Part shown: positions 1 to 8,603 of the stretch, piece after piece
Layout: each line of letters opens with the position of its first letter
Numbering within the stretch: the first letter of the stretch is position 1
Assembly: GCF_030503595.1 (NCBI RefSeq)
Contig: NZ_CP129966.1
Coordinates: 1,674,001-1,738,000 of the forward strand
Direction of reading: 5' to 3'
Origin: Corynebacterium sp. P4-C1
Lineage (GTDB): Bacteria > Actinomycetota > Actinomycetes > Mycobacteriales > Mycobacteriaceae
DNA: 64,000 bases
Notes under the pieces: model-generated
The model's database searches: none
What the model saw: the letters and a program-made list of their open reading frames with translations, nothing else
Told to the model about the DNA's origin: nothing
Program-made: the position numbers and the translations under genes

Positions 1-36
1 CTGGTGCACCGGGACTTGTGGGGGTGCGGTAAATGA
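1..36 (+). CDS. 3' end of a RodA/FtsW-like gene (partial)
   Basis: Reading in frame from base 1 gives eleven codons ending LVHRDLWGCGK and a TGA at 34-36, which overlaps the ATG of the next gene (ATGA). The overlap shows that an upstream gene ends here and is translationally coupled to the penicillin-binding protein. In corynebacteria and mycobacteria the gene before pbpA is the SEDS glycosyltransferase rodA, so that is the inferred identity. Eleven residues are too few to prove it. Confidence 0.55.
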   Translation: MVHRDLWGCGK

Positions 37-1502
37 ATACGTCGATACGCTGGGGAGCTTTCGGTTCCATCCTGCTGACGGTGCTGCTGCTCGCGAACTT
101 CACGTGGGTGCAGGCCTTCCACGAGGAGGAGTACGCGCGCAACCCGCTGAACAACCGCAACTTCATCGAGGCGAAGAAGGTCGAGCGTGGCCAGATCAGC
201 GCCGGCGGCCAGATCCTCGCCGAGTCCTCCCCGGCGGGCGACGGGTTCTTCACACGCAGCTACCCGAACATGCCGTACTCTTTCGCCCCTGTCGTGGGCT
301 ACCTCTCGGACCGCTACGGCGCCGCCGGCGTGGAGTCGGGCTTCAACGCCGATCTGAACGGCGAGTCCAGCGCCAAGGGCAACCGTTTCCTCCGCACGTC
401 GCTGGAGGGCCGCGTGGGTGATTCCGTTGAGCTGACCCTCGACCCGAAGACGCAGGCAACAGCGTACGACCAGCTGGAGAGCCGCGGATACAGCGGCGCG
501 GTGGTGGCGCTGCGGCCGTCGACAGGCGAGGTGCTCGCGATGGCGTCGAACCCGTCCTACGACCCGAACGAGGTCGTGAACGACGACACCGCCGAGGCGA
601 CCTGGGAGAAACTCAACGAGGCCTCCGGCCAGCCGCTGCTCAACCACGCGACGCAGGAGCAGCTGCCGCCCGGCTCGATTTTCAAGATCATCACCACCGC
701 CGCGGGCCTGAAGAACGGCTACACGCCCGATTCCCCGCTGACGGGCGACGCCGCAATCACGCTGCCGGGCACAGAGGTGCAGCTGACCAACTACGGCGGC
801 CGCGCCTGCGCCGGCGGAGGCACCACCACCCTGCGCACCGCGTTCATGCTCTCGTGCAACACCGCCTTCGTGCAGATGGCCACCGAGCTTGGCGACGCCC
901 CGTTGCGCGATACCGCCAACGCCTTCGGCGTCGGCCAGAACTACGACCTCGGTCTACCCAACGCCGCTGGCTCCCTCGGCGGACTGGAAGACCTCGCCGC
1001 CGTGGGCATGTCCGCCATCGGCCAGCGCGACGTCACCATGACCGCGCTGCAGGCCGCAGTCATGGCCGCGACCGTTGCCAACGAAGGCCGCCGCATGGAT
1101 CCACACGTGGTTTCCCGCGTGGTCAGCCCCGAGATGAAGACCGTCCGCCAGATCCGCCCACGCCAGGCCGCCGAGGCCCTGACCAAGGAGGAGGCGGAGA
1201 CCATCACCGACCTCATGTACGCCTCCGAGCGCAACACCTACGGCTACAACGGCAACGGGTTCGCATCCAAGACCGGCACCGCCGAGCACGGTGAAGGACT
1301 TCCGCCGCACACTTGGTACGTCGCTTTCGACCCGGACAAGGACGTCGCTGTGGCCGTTGTGGTCAAAGACGGCGGCGGATTGGGCGAGAGCGCCACGGGC
1401 GGCCAGGTCGCAGCACCGGTGGGCCGCACCATCCTGAACACCGCCCCGGCACCGAAGCAGGACGACAAGCAAGACAAGAAACCCGCAGGAGGCGCTGAGT
1501 AA
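33..1502 (+). CDS. pbpA: PbpA, class B penicillin-binding protein (transpeptidase)
   Basis: A 489-residue peptidoglycan transpeptidase that should cross-link glycan strands at the outer membrane face together with a RodA-type polymerase. One N-terminal membrane anchor (about residues 8-28) is followed by a short dimerisation region and a transpeptidase domain. The catalytic motifs are visible: SIFK near residue 216 (nucleophile Ser), SCN near 274 and KTGTAEHG near 413. The C-terminus ends in a Lys/Asp-rich tail. The start overlaps the upstream stop, and the TAA overlaps the next ATG by one base (TAATG), so pbpA, pknA and the gene before form one coupled operon. The length is normal for actinobacterial PbpA. 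Confidence 0.95.
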   Translation: MNTSIRWGAFGSILLTVLLLANFTWVQAFHEEEYARNPLNNRNFIEAKKVERGQISAGGQILAESSPAGDGFFTRSYPNMPYSFAPVVGYLSDRYGAAGVESGFNADLNGESSAKGNRFLRTSLEGRVGDSVELTLDPKTQATAYDQLESRGYSGAVVALRPSTGEVLAMASNPSYDPNEVVNDDTAEATWEKLNEASGQPLLNHATQEQLPPGSIFKIITTAAGLKNGYTPDSPLTGDAAITLPGTEVQLTNYGGRACAGGGTTTLRTAFMLSCNTAFVQMATELGDAPLRDTANAFGVGQNYDLGLPNAAGSLGGLEDLAAVGMSAIGQRDVTMTALQAAVMAATVANEGRRMDPHVVSRVVSPEMKTVRQIRPRQAAEALTKEEAETITDLMYASERNTYGYNGNGFASKTGTAEHGEGLPPHTWYVAFDPDKDVAVAVVVKDGGGLGESATGGQVAAPVGRTILNTAPAPKQDDKQDKKPAGGAE

Positions 1503-3004
1503 TGCACACCGACAACCGCGCTGAACTCCAGGAGCTCATCGGTTCCGATTACCAGCTCCAGTGGATCATCGGGCACGGCGGCATGTCCACCGTGTGGCTT
1601 GCCGACGACCCCGCCAACGACCGCGAAGTAGCCGTCAAGGTGCTTCGCCCCGAATTTGCCGGCACCGAGGAATTCCTCACCCGCTTCCGCAACGAAGCGC
1701 ACGCCGCCCAGGGCATCAACTCGGCGAATGTCGTGGCTACCTACGACTACCGGGAAATCCCCACCCGCGAAGGCTTCAATGTCTGCTTCATCGTCATGGA
1801 GTATGTTCGCGGCGAATCCCTGGCCGATCTGATCGCGCGCGAAGGCAAGCTGGAGGAGTCCGTCGCCCTCGACGTTCTCGAGCAGGCCGCCCACGGTCTG
1901 GCTGTCATTCACCAGCTGGGTCTCGTGCACCGCGACATCAAGCCGGGAAACCTCATGATCACCCAGAACGGCAAGGTGAAAATTACGGACTTCGGCATCG
2001 CTAAGGCTGCCGCTGCCGTGCCCCTGACCCGGACTGGCATGGTGGTGGGCACCGCCCAGTACGTCTCCCCGGAGCAGGCGCAGGGCCTCGAGGTGACCTC
2101 GGCGTCCGACGTGTACTCCCTGGCTGTCGTCGGCTACGAACTGCTCACCGGGCAGCGCCCGTTCACCGGCGACTCGTCGGTGTCCGTCGCGCTGGCCCAC
2201 GTGTCCAACGAGGTCCCGCCGATGTCGACGTCGATCTCCGCGCCGACGCGGGAGCTGATCGGCATTGCCCTGCGTAAGGATCCGAACACGCGGTTCGCGG
2301 ACGGCACCGAATTCCAGCACGCGATCGCGGACGCCCGCGCAGGTAACCGCCCCATCACCACGACGACGAAGAAGGTCGCGGTGGAACCCTCCCCGCAGGA
2401 ATCCACCGCCCAGCTCGCTGCCGTGACAGAGGCGACCACCATGCACCCGGAGGCGCCGCTCGTGGATTCACCCCCCGCGCCGCGGCCCCGCCCGCAGCAG
2501 CCGGCCCCGCGGCAGAACCGGCAGGCGCAGCAGTCCGAGCAGACCCAGAAGACCAAGAAGGGCGGAGGCTTCGCCACCGGCGTGCTCGTTGCCCTCCTGG
2601 TTGTTCTCGCCGGCGTCGCCGCTGTGTGGGCCTACACAAGCGGGCTTTTCGACGGCATCACCGGCAACGACTCCACCTCCAGCACCACCGCTGCCACCAC
2701 GTCGTCGGCACCGGAAACCAAGTCCGAGCCCCCGACGGAAACCGTCACGGAAACTGAGACAGCGAAACAGTCCTCGAAGACTCACGAGCGTCCGACCCAG
2801 GCCCCGCCGTCGACGCTGTACAATTCGCCGGAAACCGAGCGCCCGTCGGAGCGGGAGCCGAAACCGTCGCAGCAGCAGCCGACCCGTCAGCCGCAGCAGC
2901 CGAGCGCCCAGCCGTCGAACAAGCCGTCGGCGACACAATCCCAGCCGACGGCGAACGACAACCCGATTCCGGACCTGGATATCCCAGGACTGCCCAACCC
3001 ATAA
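1502..3004 (+). CDS. pknA: PknA, membrane Ser/Thr protein kinase
   Basis: A 500-residue Hanks-type kinase. The kinase domain fills roughly residues 15-280, with a glycine loop (GHGGMSTVWLA), ATP-anchoring Lys in AVKVL, catalytic HRDIKPGN, DFG in DFGIAKA, and a Thr-containing activation loop before VGTAQYVSPEQ. A juxtamembrane Pro/Gln-rich stretch leads to one membrane helix at about residues 356-382. The extracellular tail is low-complexity Ser/Thr/Pro/Gln and has no PASTA repeats, so it probably does not bind muropeptides itself. In mycobacteria and corynebacteria PknA acts with PknB on cell-division and wall-synthesis proteins. It starts inside the pbpA stop codon. Confidence 0.95.
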   Translation: MHTDNRAELQELIGSDYQLQWIIGHGGMSTVWLADDPANDREVAVKVLRPEFAGTEEFLTRFRNEAHAAQGINSANVVATYDYREIPTREGFNVCFIVMEYVRGESLADLIAREGKLEESVALDVLEQAAHGLAVIHQLGLVHRDIKPGNLMITQNGKVKITDFGIAKAAAAVPLTRTGMVVGTAQYVSPEQAQGLEVTSASDVYSLAVVGYELLTGQRPFTGDSSVSVALAHVSNEVPPMSTSISAPTRELIGIALRKDPNTRFADGTEFQHAIADARAGNRPITTTTKKVAVEPSPQESTAQLAAVTEATTMHPEAPLVDSPPAPRPRPQQPAPRQNRQAQQSEQTQKTKKGGGFATGVLVALLVVLAGVAAVWAYTSGLFDGITGNDSTSSTTAATTSSAPETKSEPPTETVTETETAKQSSKTHERPTQAPPSTLYNSPETERPSEREPKPSQQQPTRQPQQPSAQPSNKPSATQSQPTANDNPIPDLDIPGLPNP

Positions 3005-3025
3005 CCCCATAAGGACTTTCGACAC

Positions 3026-4960
3026 ATGACTCTCATCGGCGACCGTTACCAGCTCGGTAATTCCATCGGCACCGGCGGCATGTCCGACGTCTACGTGGCT
3101 ACGGACACGCTTCTTGGCCGCGAAGTGGCAGTCAAGATGCTCAAGATCGACATGGCGCGGGATGAGAATTTCCGTGAGCGGTTCCGCAAGGAGGCGCAGA
3201 ATTCCGCGCGCCTGAACCACCCGAATATCGTGGCGGTGTACGACACGGGCGAGACGGTCGTGGGGGGTATTTCCATCCCGTACATCGTGATGGAGCACGT
3301 CAAAGGCCGGAATTTGCGCGACATTGTGCGCGCGGAAGGACCGCTGCGCCCGGAAGAGGCGGCGGCGCTGCTCTACCCGGTGACGCTCGCGCTGCAGGCC
3401 AGCCATGATTCCGGGATTATCCACCGCGATGTGAAACCCGCGAACATCATGGTCACCAGCACCGGCGAGGTGAAGGTGATGGACTTCGGCATCGCCCGCG
3501 CGCTGGACGATTCGACGGCGGCGATGACGCAGACTTCCGCTGTAATCGGCACGGCCCAGTACTTGTCGCCGGAACAGGCCCGCGGCAAGAGCGCGGATAA
3601 CCGCAGCGACATTTACGCGCTGGGCTGCGTGATGTACGAGGCGGTCACCGGCACCCCGCCCTTCGAGGGCGAGACGCCTTTCGCGGTGGCGTACCAGCAC
3701 GTGCAGGAGGATCCGGAGGCGCCGAGTCTGCGTATCCCGGACCTGACGGACGCGGAGGCGGTCAACGTCGACGCGGTCATTCTCACCGCAATGGCGAAGC
3801 ACCCGGCGGACCGCTACCAGACGGCGTCGGAGATGGCCGACGACTTGCAGCGCCTCGAGCGCGGTGCGGTGACGGAGGCTGCGCGCAACCATCTCTCCGA
3901 GTCGGAACTGGAGGACGACTTCGCGGCTGGTCCTGCTGAGCAGAGCCGTTATGAGCAGCACCGCCAGGAAACCCAGAAGGACAAGAACAACACGGGCATG
4001 AAGGTCCTCGCCATTTTGATGGCGGCGGTGATGCTGCTCGGCGGCGGCGCGTTCGCGTTCAACAAGGTCCGCAACGACCGTGAGCAGGAGGCCGCGAAAG
4101 ACATGGTCTTCGTGCCGAAGGTCGTGGGCAAGAAGCGCGAAGAGGCCGTCCAGGAGCTGGAGAAGCTCGGTCTGCAGGTCACGGTGAACGAGGCGCCGCA
4201 TCCGGAGGTTCCGCGCGGCCAGGTGCTCAGCACGAACCCGACGGAGGGGTCGCAGCTCCAAAAGGGAACGAATATCACCGTGACGGTTTCTTCGGGCCGC
4301 GAAGTCACGGATGTGCCGGATGTCAGCGATATGAGCCCGCAGGACGCGGCGGCCGAGCTCGAGAAGGCCGGCCTCAAGCTTGACGACGACATCAAGCGCG
4401 AGCACTCCGACACCGTCCCCGAGGGCGTGATCATGTCTCAGCAGCCCGCCGCCGGCTCCCAGTTGTCGAAGGGTTCGAAGGTGAGCGTGACTGTCTCCGA
4501 CGGCCGCGAGAAGATTCAGGTTCCGTCCCTGACGGGCATGAATGTGGGTCAGGCCGAATCTGTCCTCACCTCCCTGGGCCTGAAGGCGACCCGGGTCGAG
4601 GTGGATTCCTTGAAGCCGAAGGACGAGGTTCTCGCTGTCGCCGGCCAGGGCGAGGAGGTGGACCGCGGCACCACCATCGAGCTGCGTGTCTCCAACGGCA
4701 TGCTGATGAAGATGCCGAAGCTGGTCCGCCAGTCCCCGAGCCAGGCTGAGTCCACACTGCGTAGCCAGGGCTGGACCGGCAAGCTCAAGACCGGCAGCCC
4801 GGTGGACACCCCGGACATCAACGACCACGGCCTCATCGCCGGCCACCGCCCGGCAGAGGGCGAGGAGATCCGCAAGGACGCGGACATCACTGTCGATATT
4901 TGGAAGAACCCCGTCCGGGAAGGCGTGGACAATCTGGATAGTCTGCTCCAGGGCCCGTAG
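3026..4960 (+). CDS. pknB: PknB, PASTA-domain Ser/Thr protein kinase
   Basis: A 644-residue kinase. Residues about 1-275 are the cytoplasmic kinase (glycine loop GTGGMSDVY, AVKML, HRDVKPANIM, DFGIARA, and an activation loop with paired Thr before IGTAQYLSPEQ). A membrane helix lies near 325-345. Four extracellular PASTA repeats follow (about 357-423, 425-492, 494-556 and 558-626), each opening with a V/M-P-x-V/L motif. PASTA domains bind peptidoglycan fragments, so the kinase senses wall synthesis. Its best-known mycobacterial substrate, CwlM, is also encoded in this window (51745-52923). It sits 21 bases after pknA. Confidence 0.96.
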   Translation: MTLIGDRYQLGNSIGTGGMSDVYVATDTLLGREVAVKMLKIDMARDENFRERFRKEAQNSARLNHPNIVAVYDTGETVVGGISIPYIVMEHVKGRNLRDIVRAEGPLRPEEAAALLYPVTLALQASHDSGIIHRDVKPANIMVTSTGEVKVMDFGIARALDDSTAAMTQTSAVIGTAQYLSPEQARGKSADNRSDIYALGCVMYEAVTGTPPFEGETPFAVAYQHVQEDPEAPSLRIPDLTDAEAVNVDAVILTAMAKHPADRYQTASEMADDLQRLERGAVTEAARNHLSESELEDDFAAGPAEQSRYEQHRQETQKDKNNTGMKVLAILMAAVMLLGGGAFAFNKVRNDREQEAAKDMVFVPKVVGKKREEAVQELEKLGLQVTVNEAPHPEVPRGQVLSTNPTEGSQLQKGTNITVTVSSGREVTDVPDVSDMSPQDAAAELEKAGLKLDDDIKREHSDTVPEGVIMSQQPAAGSQLSKGSKVSVTVSDGREKIQVPSLTGMNVGQAESVLTSLGLKATRVEVDSLKPKDEVLAVAGQGEEVDRGTTIELRVSNGMLMKMPKLVRQSPSQAESTLRSQGWTGKLKTGSPVDTPDINDHGLIAGHRPAEGEEIRKDADITVDIWKNPVREGVDNLDSLLQGP

Positions 4961-5107
4961 GACCTGCGGTGCCTGTAGGAGCAACGGCTCCGTGCTGGTA
5001 AAGTCACCGCACAGAAGAAACCTGTAGAAACTGATACCGCTCCCCTGCACTGCCCGACGGGCCTTAACGGCCCTGAGTGGAGGAGCGCACGATGAAGGAC
5101 GTGCAAC

Positions 5108-5386
5108 ATGCCTAAGGCAAAGGTCACTAAGGACACCGTCAGCACCCCGTCGACCACCACCTCCACCGGAGTCAACCGCACCCCGGTGAAGATCAACACC
5201 GGCGGCACCCCGCTGTGGTACAAGATCCTAATGTTCGGCTTCATGATCGTCGGCCTGTTGTGGCTCGTGGTCAACTATCTCGCCGGCCCGCAGATCCCGT
5301 TTATGAACGAGCTCGGCCCGTGGAACTACGCCATCGGCTTCAGCGGGCTCATCATCGGCCTGCTCATGACCATGGGCTGGCGCTAA
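5108..5386 (+). CDS. crgA: CrgA, cell-division membrane protein
   Basis: A 92-residue protein with a hydrophilic N-terminus and two membrane helices (about 38-58 and 71-90) joined by a short loop containing GPQIPFMNELGPWN, the hallmark of CrgA/UPF0233. CrgA is a divisome scaffold that links FtsZ-associated and penicillin-binding proteins in actinobacteria. It has its own upstream region of about 147 bases after pknB and is followed by a strong terminator at 5406-5438, so it may be a separate unit. Confidence 0.93.
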   Translation: MPKAKVTKDTVSTPSTTTSTGVNRTPVKINTGGTPLWYKILMFGFMIVGLLWLVVNYLAGPQIPFMNELGPWNYAIGFSGLIIGLLMTMGWR

Positions 5387-5405
5387 GCCCCGACGAACAC
5401 TAGCG

Positions 5406-5438
5406 AACCAGCGTGGACAACGTCCCCGCTGGTTTTTT
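5406..5438 (+). terminator. Rho-independent terminator of crgA
   Basis: AACCAGCG (5406-5413) pairs with CGCTGGTT (5427-5434), and the stem runs into six T at 5433-5438. It lies 20 bases after the crgA stop. Confidence 0.85.
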
Positions 5439-5453
5439 CGTGCGTGCTGTGCC

Positions 5454-5494
5454 GCCACACACCGCCGCGCGCCACACACCGCCGCGCGCCACAC
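5454..5494. repeat. 17-bp tandem repeat, 2.4 copies
   Basis: The unit GCCACACACCGCCGCGC occurs at 5454-5470 and 5471-5487, and a third copy begins at 5488 (GCCACAC). It is non-coding, between the crgA terminator and the DnaA-box cluster. No function can be assigned from sequence. Confidence 0.7.
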
Positions 5495-5555
5495 GTGTGC
5501 GGCCGAGAGGACGAGATGGCCTGCGCAATGTGGAGCGTGTGGAAATCGCGGCGTG

Positions 5556-5744
5556 TTATTCACGGAGTTATCCACAGTTATCCCCAGGGTGAAACTCGCA
5601 GGTCAGTTCCCCACAGAATGTGAATAAAGCGCTGGCATCAATGTGGATACCGCTGGTCAACACTATGATTTCCGTTTATCCACACGGTGTGCAAAGTGGG
5701 ACGGAAGTGACTTATTCACAGGTTCTTCCACACCCTGTGGATAA
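5556..5744. other. DnaA-box cluster outside the dnaA region
   Basis: Three perfect TTATCCACA boxes are visible: 5568-5576 (+), 5676-5684 (+) and 5736-5744 (read as TGTGGATAA, - strand). Near matches surround them: TTATTCACG at 5556, TTATCCCCA at 5578, TGTGAATAA at 5619, TGTGGATAC at 5642 and TTATTCACA at 5712. The density is similar to that on either side of dnaA, but this stretch lies about 38 kb away, between crgA and the aldehyde dehydrogenase gene. It fills most of the gene-free stretch 5387-5853. It could titrate or reactivate DnaA or act as an auxiliary origin element; the role is inference. Confidence 0.75.
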
Positions 5745-5794
5745 CTTCGTTCCCGCGCAGTGTGAAACCAAACGCACACGTCCGCGCACACGAA

Positions 5795-5836
5795 AACCCC
5801 GTGCCGCCACCGCAATGAGGTGGGCGACCCGGGGTT
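5795..5836 (-). terminator. Terminator of the aldehyde dehydrogenase gene
   Basis: AACCCCG (5795-5801) pairs with CGGGGTT (5830-5836), with an inner CCACC/GGTGG stem around the loop gcaatga. Read on the minus strand, the stem is followed by TTTTCG. It lies 18 bases beyond the stop codon at 5854. Confidence 0.6.
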
Positions 5837-5853
5837 GAACCTCGGGGAAACTT

Positions 5854-7248
5854 TTAGATCTTTGAGTCGGAGCCTGCGACGTAGTAACGCTGCTTGTTCA
5901 CGAACTCATCCATGCCCAACGGGCCGAGCTCGCGGCCCAGACCAGATGCTTTCACGCCGCCGAACGGCAGCTCCGCACCGCGGGCCTGCGGGATGTTCAC
6001 GTGGATCATGCCGGTGTCGATCTTGGCCGCCACCTTCTTCGCGCGCTCCTCATCCTCCGACATCACGGCGCCGCCGAGGCCGTAGCGGGAGTCGTTGGCC
6101 AGCTCGATCGCCTCCTCGTCGGAGGAGACCTTGTAGACCTCGGCCACCGGGCCGAAGAACTCCTCGTAGTAGGAATCGGAGCCGACCGGGATGTCGGTGA
6201 TCACAGCCGGGGTGATGTAGGCACCCTTGCCGGTGACGTCACCGCCGATGCGCAGGTTTGCGCCTTCCTCGACCGCAAGCTTCAGCTGCTGGGCGAGCAT
6301 TTCCGCGGCGTCGCGGGAGGACAGCGGGTAGTACTCGTTTCCCTCGCCTGGGTTCAGCGGGTCGCCTTCGCTATAGGAGGACGCGAGCCCGACCAGCGAC
6401 TGCACGAACTCGTCGTAAATGTCTTCCATGACGATGATGCGCTTGTTCGCCGTGCACGCCTGGCCGACGTTGCCGACGCGCTTCTCCCACGCCGTCTTCG
6501 CCGCGGCCTTGACATCGGAAGAGTCCAGCACCACGTATGCGTCGGTGCCGCCGAGTTCGAGCACGCACTTCTTCAGCGCCTGCCCGGCCTGGGATGCGAT
6601 CGCGCGGCCAGCGGCCTCAGAACCCGTCAGGGACACTCCCTGCACACGGTCGTCTTGGATCATCGTGGAGATCTGCGAGTGCTGGGCGTACACATTCGTG
6701 TACAACCCCTTTGGTGCCCCGGCTTGGTCGAAGATCTTCTCAATCGCCGCAGCGGATCGCGGGCAGATCTCCGCGTGCTTGACCATGACGACGTTGCCGG
6801 CCATGAGCGCCGGCGCCGCGAATCGGGCGACCTGGTAGTAGGGGAAGTTCCACGGCATGATGCCCACGATGATTCCGAGCGGGACCTTGCGCATGACAGA
6901 GGTCCCGCCCTGGTTGTTCGGGATCTCCTCGTCGGCGCCGAAGCGGGAACCGTTGTCGGCGTAGTAATTGAAGATCTCGACGACGTCGTCGATCTCCCCG
7001 TCGCCCTCGGTCACGGACTTGCCCATTTCCTCGGCGATGATGCGGGAGAGCTCGTCACGCTGCTCGTCGAAAAGCGATGCTACCTTGTGGAGCACCTCAG
7101 CCCGCTCCTCAAAGCTCTTCGCGCGCCACTGCTTGAAGGTGTCGTTCGCGGTGGTGAGTGCCTGCTCTAACTCATCGTCGGTAATGAAGTCGAAGCTTTC
7201 GACAAATTCGTTCGTTTTCGGATTCTGTACTCGGAACTTTTTCGCCAT
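5854..7248 (-). CDS. gabD: NAD(P)-dependent succinate-semialdehyde dehydrogenase-type aldehyde dehydrogenase
   Basis: A cytosolic enzyme of 464 residues that oxidises an aldehyde, most likely succinate semialdehyde, to the acid. Family signatures are present: MPWNFPYYQ in the cofactor fold, LELGG with the general-base Glu, and NVGQACTA with the nucleophile Cys. The C-terminal FGGVKASGLGRELG matches this subgroup. ATG at 7248 was preferred over a GTG three codons upstream; neither has a clear ribosome site. No GABA transaminase gene is nearby, so the substrate is inferred from family resemblance only. It stands alone as a single-gene unit with a terminator at 5795-5836. Confidence 0.85.
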   Translation of the reverse strand: MAKKFRVQNPKTNEFVESFDFITDDELEQALTTANDTFKQWRAKSFEERAEVLHKVASLFDEQRDELSRIIAEEMGKSVTEGDGEIDDVVEIFNYYADNGSRFGADEEIPNNQGGTSVMRKVPLGIIVGIMPWNFPYYQVARFAAPALMAGNVVMVKHAEICPRSAAAIEKIFDQAGAPKGLYTNVYAQHSQISTMIQDDRVQGVSLTGSEAAGRAIASQAGQALKKCVLELGGTDAYVVLDSSDVKAAAKTAWEKRVGNVGQACTANKRIIVMEDIYDEFVQSLVGLASSYSEGDPLNPGEGNEYYPLSSRDAAEMLAQQLKLAVEEGANLRIGGDVTGKGAYITPAVITDIPVGSDSYYEEFFGPVAEVYKVSSDEEAIELANDSRYGLGGAVMSEDEERAKKVAAKIDTGMIHVNIPQARGAELPFGGVKASGLGRELGPLGMDEFVNKQRYYVAGSDSKI

Positions 7249-7295
7249 GTACGCCACGGTACGGACGCTGCGGGTGCCACGCTATAAATTTTTAT

Positions 7296-7943
7296 TTATG
7301 CCCAGAGGGGAACGGTGGTCGCCGCGGCCGCAACCGCCACCGCCGACGCTGCCCCGCCCCACCGGGCGCGCATATCCTCCGAGGTCAGCGGGCCGGCCAT
7401 GAGCGCACCGGCAAGTAGGCCGCCGAGGTGGCCCCACAGGCTCACGTTCGGCGTGATCAGTGTGAAGATCACGTTGCCGCCGACCAGGACGAGCGGCGCC
7501 CGCAGGTCGGCGTGCTTCCGAGCGGCAATGGCGACGATCAAGGCCATCAGGGCATACAACGCACCGGACGCCCCGGCGGTGGGCTGGTCGAAACCGAACC
7601 ACAGCACCGCCGCCGACCCACCGAGAACGCCTGCCAGGTAGGCCAGCACGAACGGACCCGTGCCCACAGCACGTTCAACAGCGGCGCCCACGACAACGAG
7701 CATCAGCACATTCACCGTCAGGTGGGTGATGTCCAGGTGCATGAACCCGGAAGTCACCGCACGCAGCAACCCAAATCGCTCACTTTCGACGAAAGGACCC
7801 CACAAGACGGTGAAGGTGCCGAGGCGGGAGGACCAGATGACGTCGATAAGCGAATGCGCGTCGAGCGCCGCGACGAGGAACGCCCCCACGCACAGCGACG
7901 CGATGGTCACAGTGGCGGGGGCGCCGTAGAGGACGCGGTTCAA
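7296..7943 (-). CDS. Rhomboid-family intramembrane serine protease
   Basis: A 215-residue polytopic membrane protein with about six helices. The catalytic serine is in GASGALYALM, and the partner histidine is in WGHLGGLLAG of the last core helix. The conserved helix-2 motif is FMHLDITHLTVNVLML. Rhomboids cleave substrates within the membrane; the substrate here is unknown. The first codon used is TTG at 7941-7943, which abuts the stop of the cyclophilin gene, so the two are probably co-transcribed and coupled. The rhomboid next to ppiA is a conserved corynebacterial and mycobacterial arrangement. Confidence 0.85.
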   Translation of the reverse strand: MNRVLYGAPATVTIASLCVGAFLVAALDAHSLIDVIWSSRLGTFTVLWGPFVESERFGLLRAVTSGFMHLDITHLTVNVLMLVVVGAAVERAVGTGPFVLAYLAGVLGGSAAVLWFGFDQPTAGASGALYALMALIVAIAARKHADLRAPLVLVGGNVIFTLITPNVSLWGHLGGLLAGALMAGPLTSEDMRARWGGAASAVAVAAAATTVPLWA

Positions 7944-8468
7944 TTAATCGGACACCGTGACGGACTTGATCACGACATCCTCGACCGGGCGGTCCATGCG
8001 GCCAGTTTGCACGTTCGCAATCTCGTCGACGACCTTCTTGGAGGCCTCGTCCGTGACCTCGCCGAAGATGGTGTGGCGGTTGTTCAGGTGCGGGGTCTGC
8101 GCAACGGTGATGAAGAACTGGGAGCCGTTGGTTGCCGGGCCGGCGTTAGCCATGGCCAGGAGGTACGGACGGTCGAACTGGAGCTCCGGGTGGAACTCGT
8201 CGGCGAACTGGAACCCCGGGCCACCGGTGCCGGTGCCGGTCGGGTCGCCGCCCTGGATCATGAAGCCCGGGATGATGCGGTGGAAGATCGCGCCATCGTA
8301 GAACGGGCCCTCGGTAGTGCCGGACGCGTTCTTCGTGGAGTACTCCTGGGTGCCCTTTGCCAGGCCGGTGATGACCTCGACGGTCTTCGGCGCGTGGTTG
8401 CCGAACAGGTCGACGGCGATGTCGCCGTGGTTGGTGTGGAAGGTGATGGTCTGAGTCTTCTGAGTCAT
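7944..8468 (-). CDS. ppiA: Cyclophilin-type peptidyl-prolyl cis-trans isomerase
   Basis: A 174-residue cytosolic cyclophilin that accelerates proline isomerisation. The sequence carries [35 protein letters not shown] and the HTIFGEV end motif, which include the active-site Arg, Phe and Gln positions. The ATG at 8468 begins [11 protein letters not shown] longer reading to 8564 would add about 32 residues that do not resemble the family and would run over the McbR-like operator, so it was rejected. There is no signal peptide. Confidence 0.93.
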   Translation of the reverse strand: MTQKTQTITFHTNHGDIAVDLFGNHAPKTVEVITGLAKGTQEYSTKNASGTTEGPFYDGAIFHRIIPGFMIQGGDPTGTGTGGPGFQFADEFHPELQFDRPYLLAMANAGPATNGSQFFITVAQTPHLNNRHTIFGEVTDEASKKVVDEIANVQTGRMDRPVEDVVIKSVTVSD

Positions 8469-8511
8469 GCGGTCCAGGATACGCGTCAACGCGGGCGTTC
8501 GTGCCAGCACC

Positions 8512-8535
8512 AAAGCAGACCCCTCTGTCTGCTTT
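8512..8535. promoter_or_regulatory. McbR-type operator upstream of metQ
   Basis: AAAGCAGAC (8512-8520) and GTCTGCTTT (8527-8535) form a perfect 9-bp inverted repeat separated by six bases. The core CAGAC-N6-GTCTG fits the McbR box TAGAC-N6-GTCTA known from Corynebacterium glutamicum, where McbR represses methionine and sulfur genes. It lies about 70 bases before metQ and just upstream of an AT-rich stretch that could hold the -10 element. Confidence 0.8.
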
Positions 8536-8603
8536 AGGCATACCGTACGGTTTAGTATTAACATTCAGATACAGCACTAGTAGAAACGTGAAAGGACCCC
8601 AGA

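Noticed and set aside
2468..5050. 860-codon open frame on the minus strand opposite pknA/pknB
   Set aside because: It is a shadow of the GC-rich kinase genes: composition is Arg/Leu/His-rich with no family features, and the plus-strand genes are certain.
5454..5494. 17-bp tandem repeat as a CRISPR-like array
   Set aside because: The copies are directly adjacent with no spacers and only two are complete.
5620..5838. 72-codon frame across the remote DnaA-box cluster
   Set aside because: No ribosome site, no homology, and it would read through the boxes; the stretch is better explained as non-coding.
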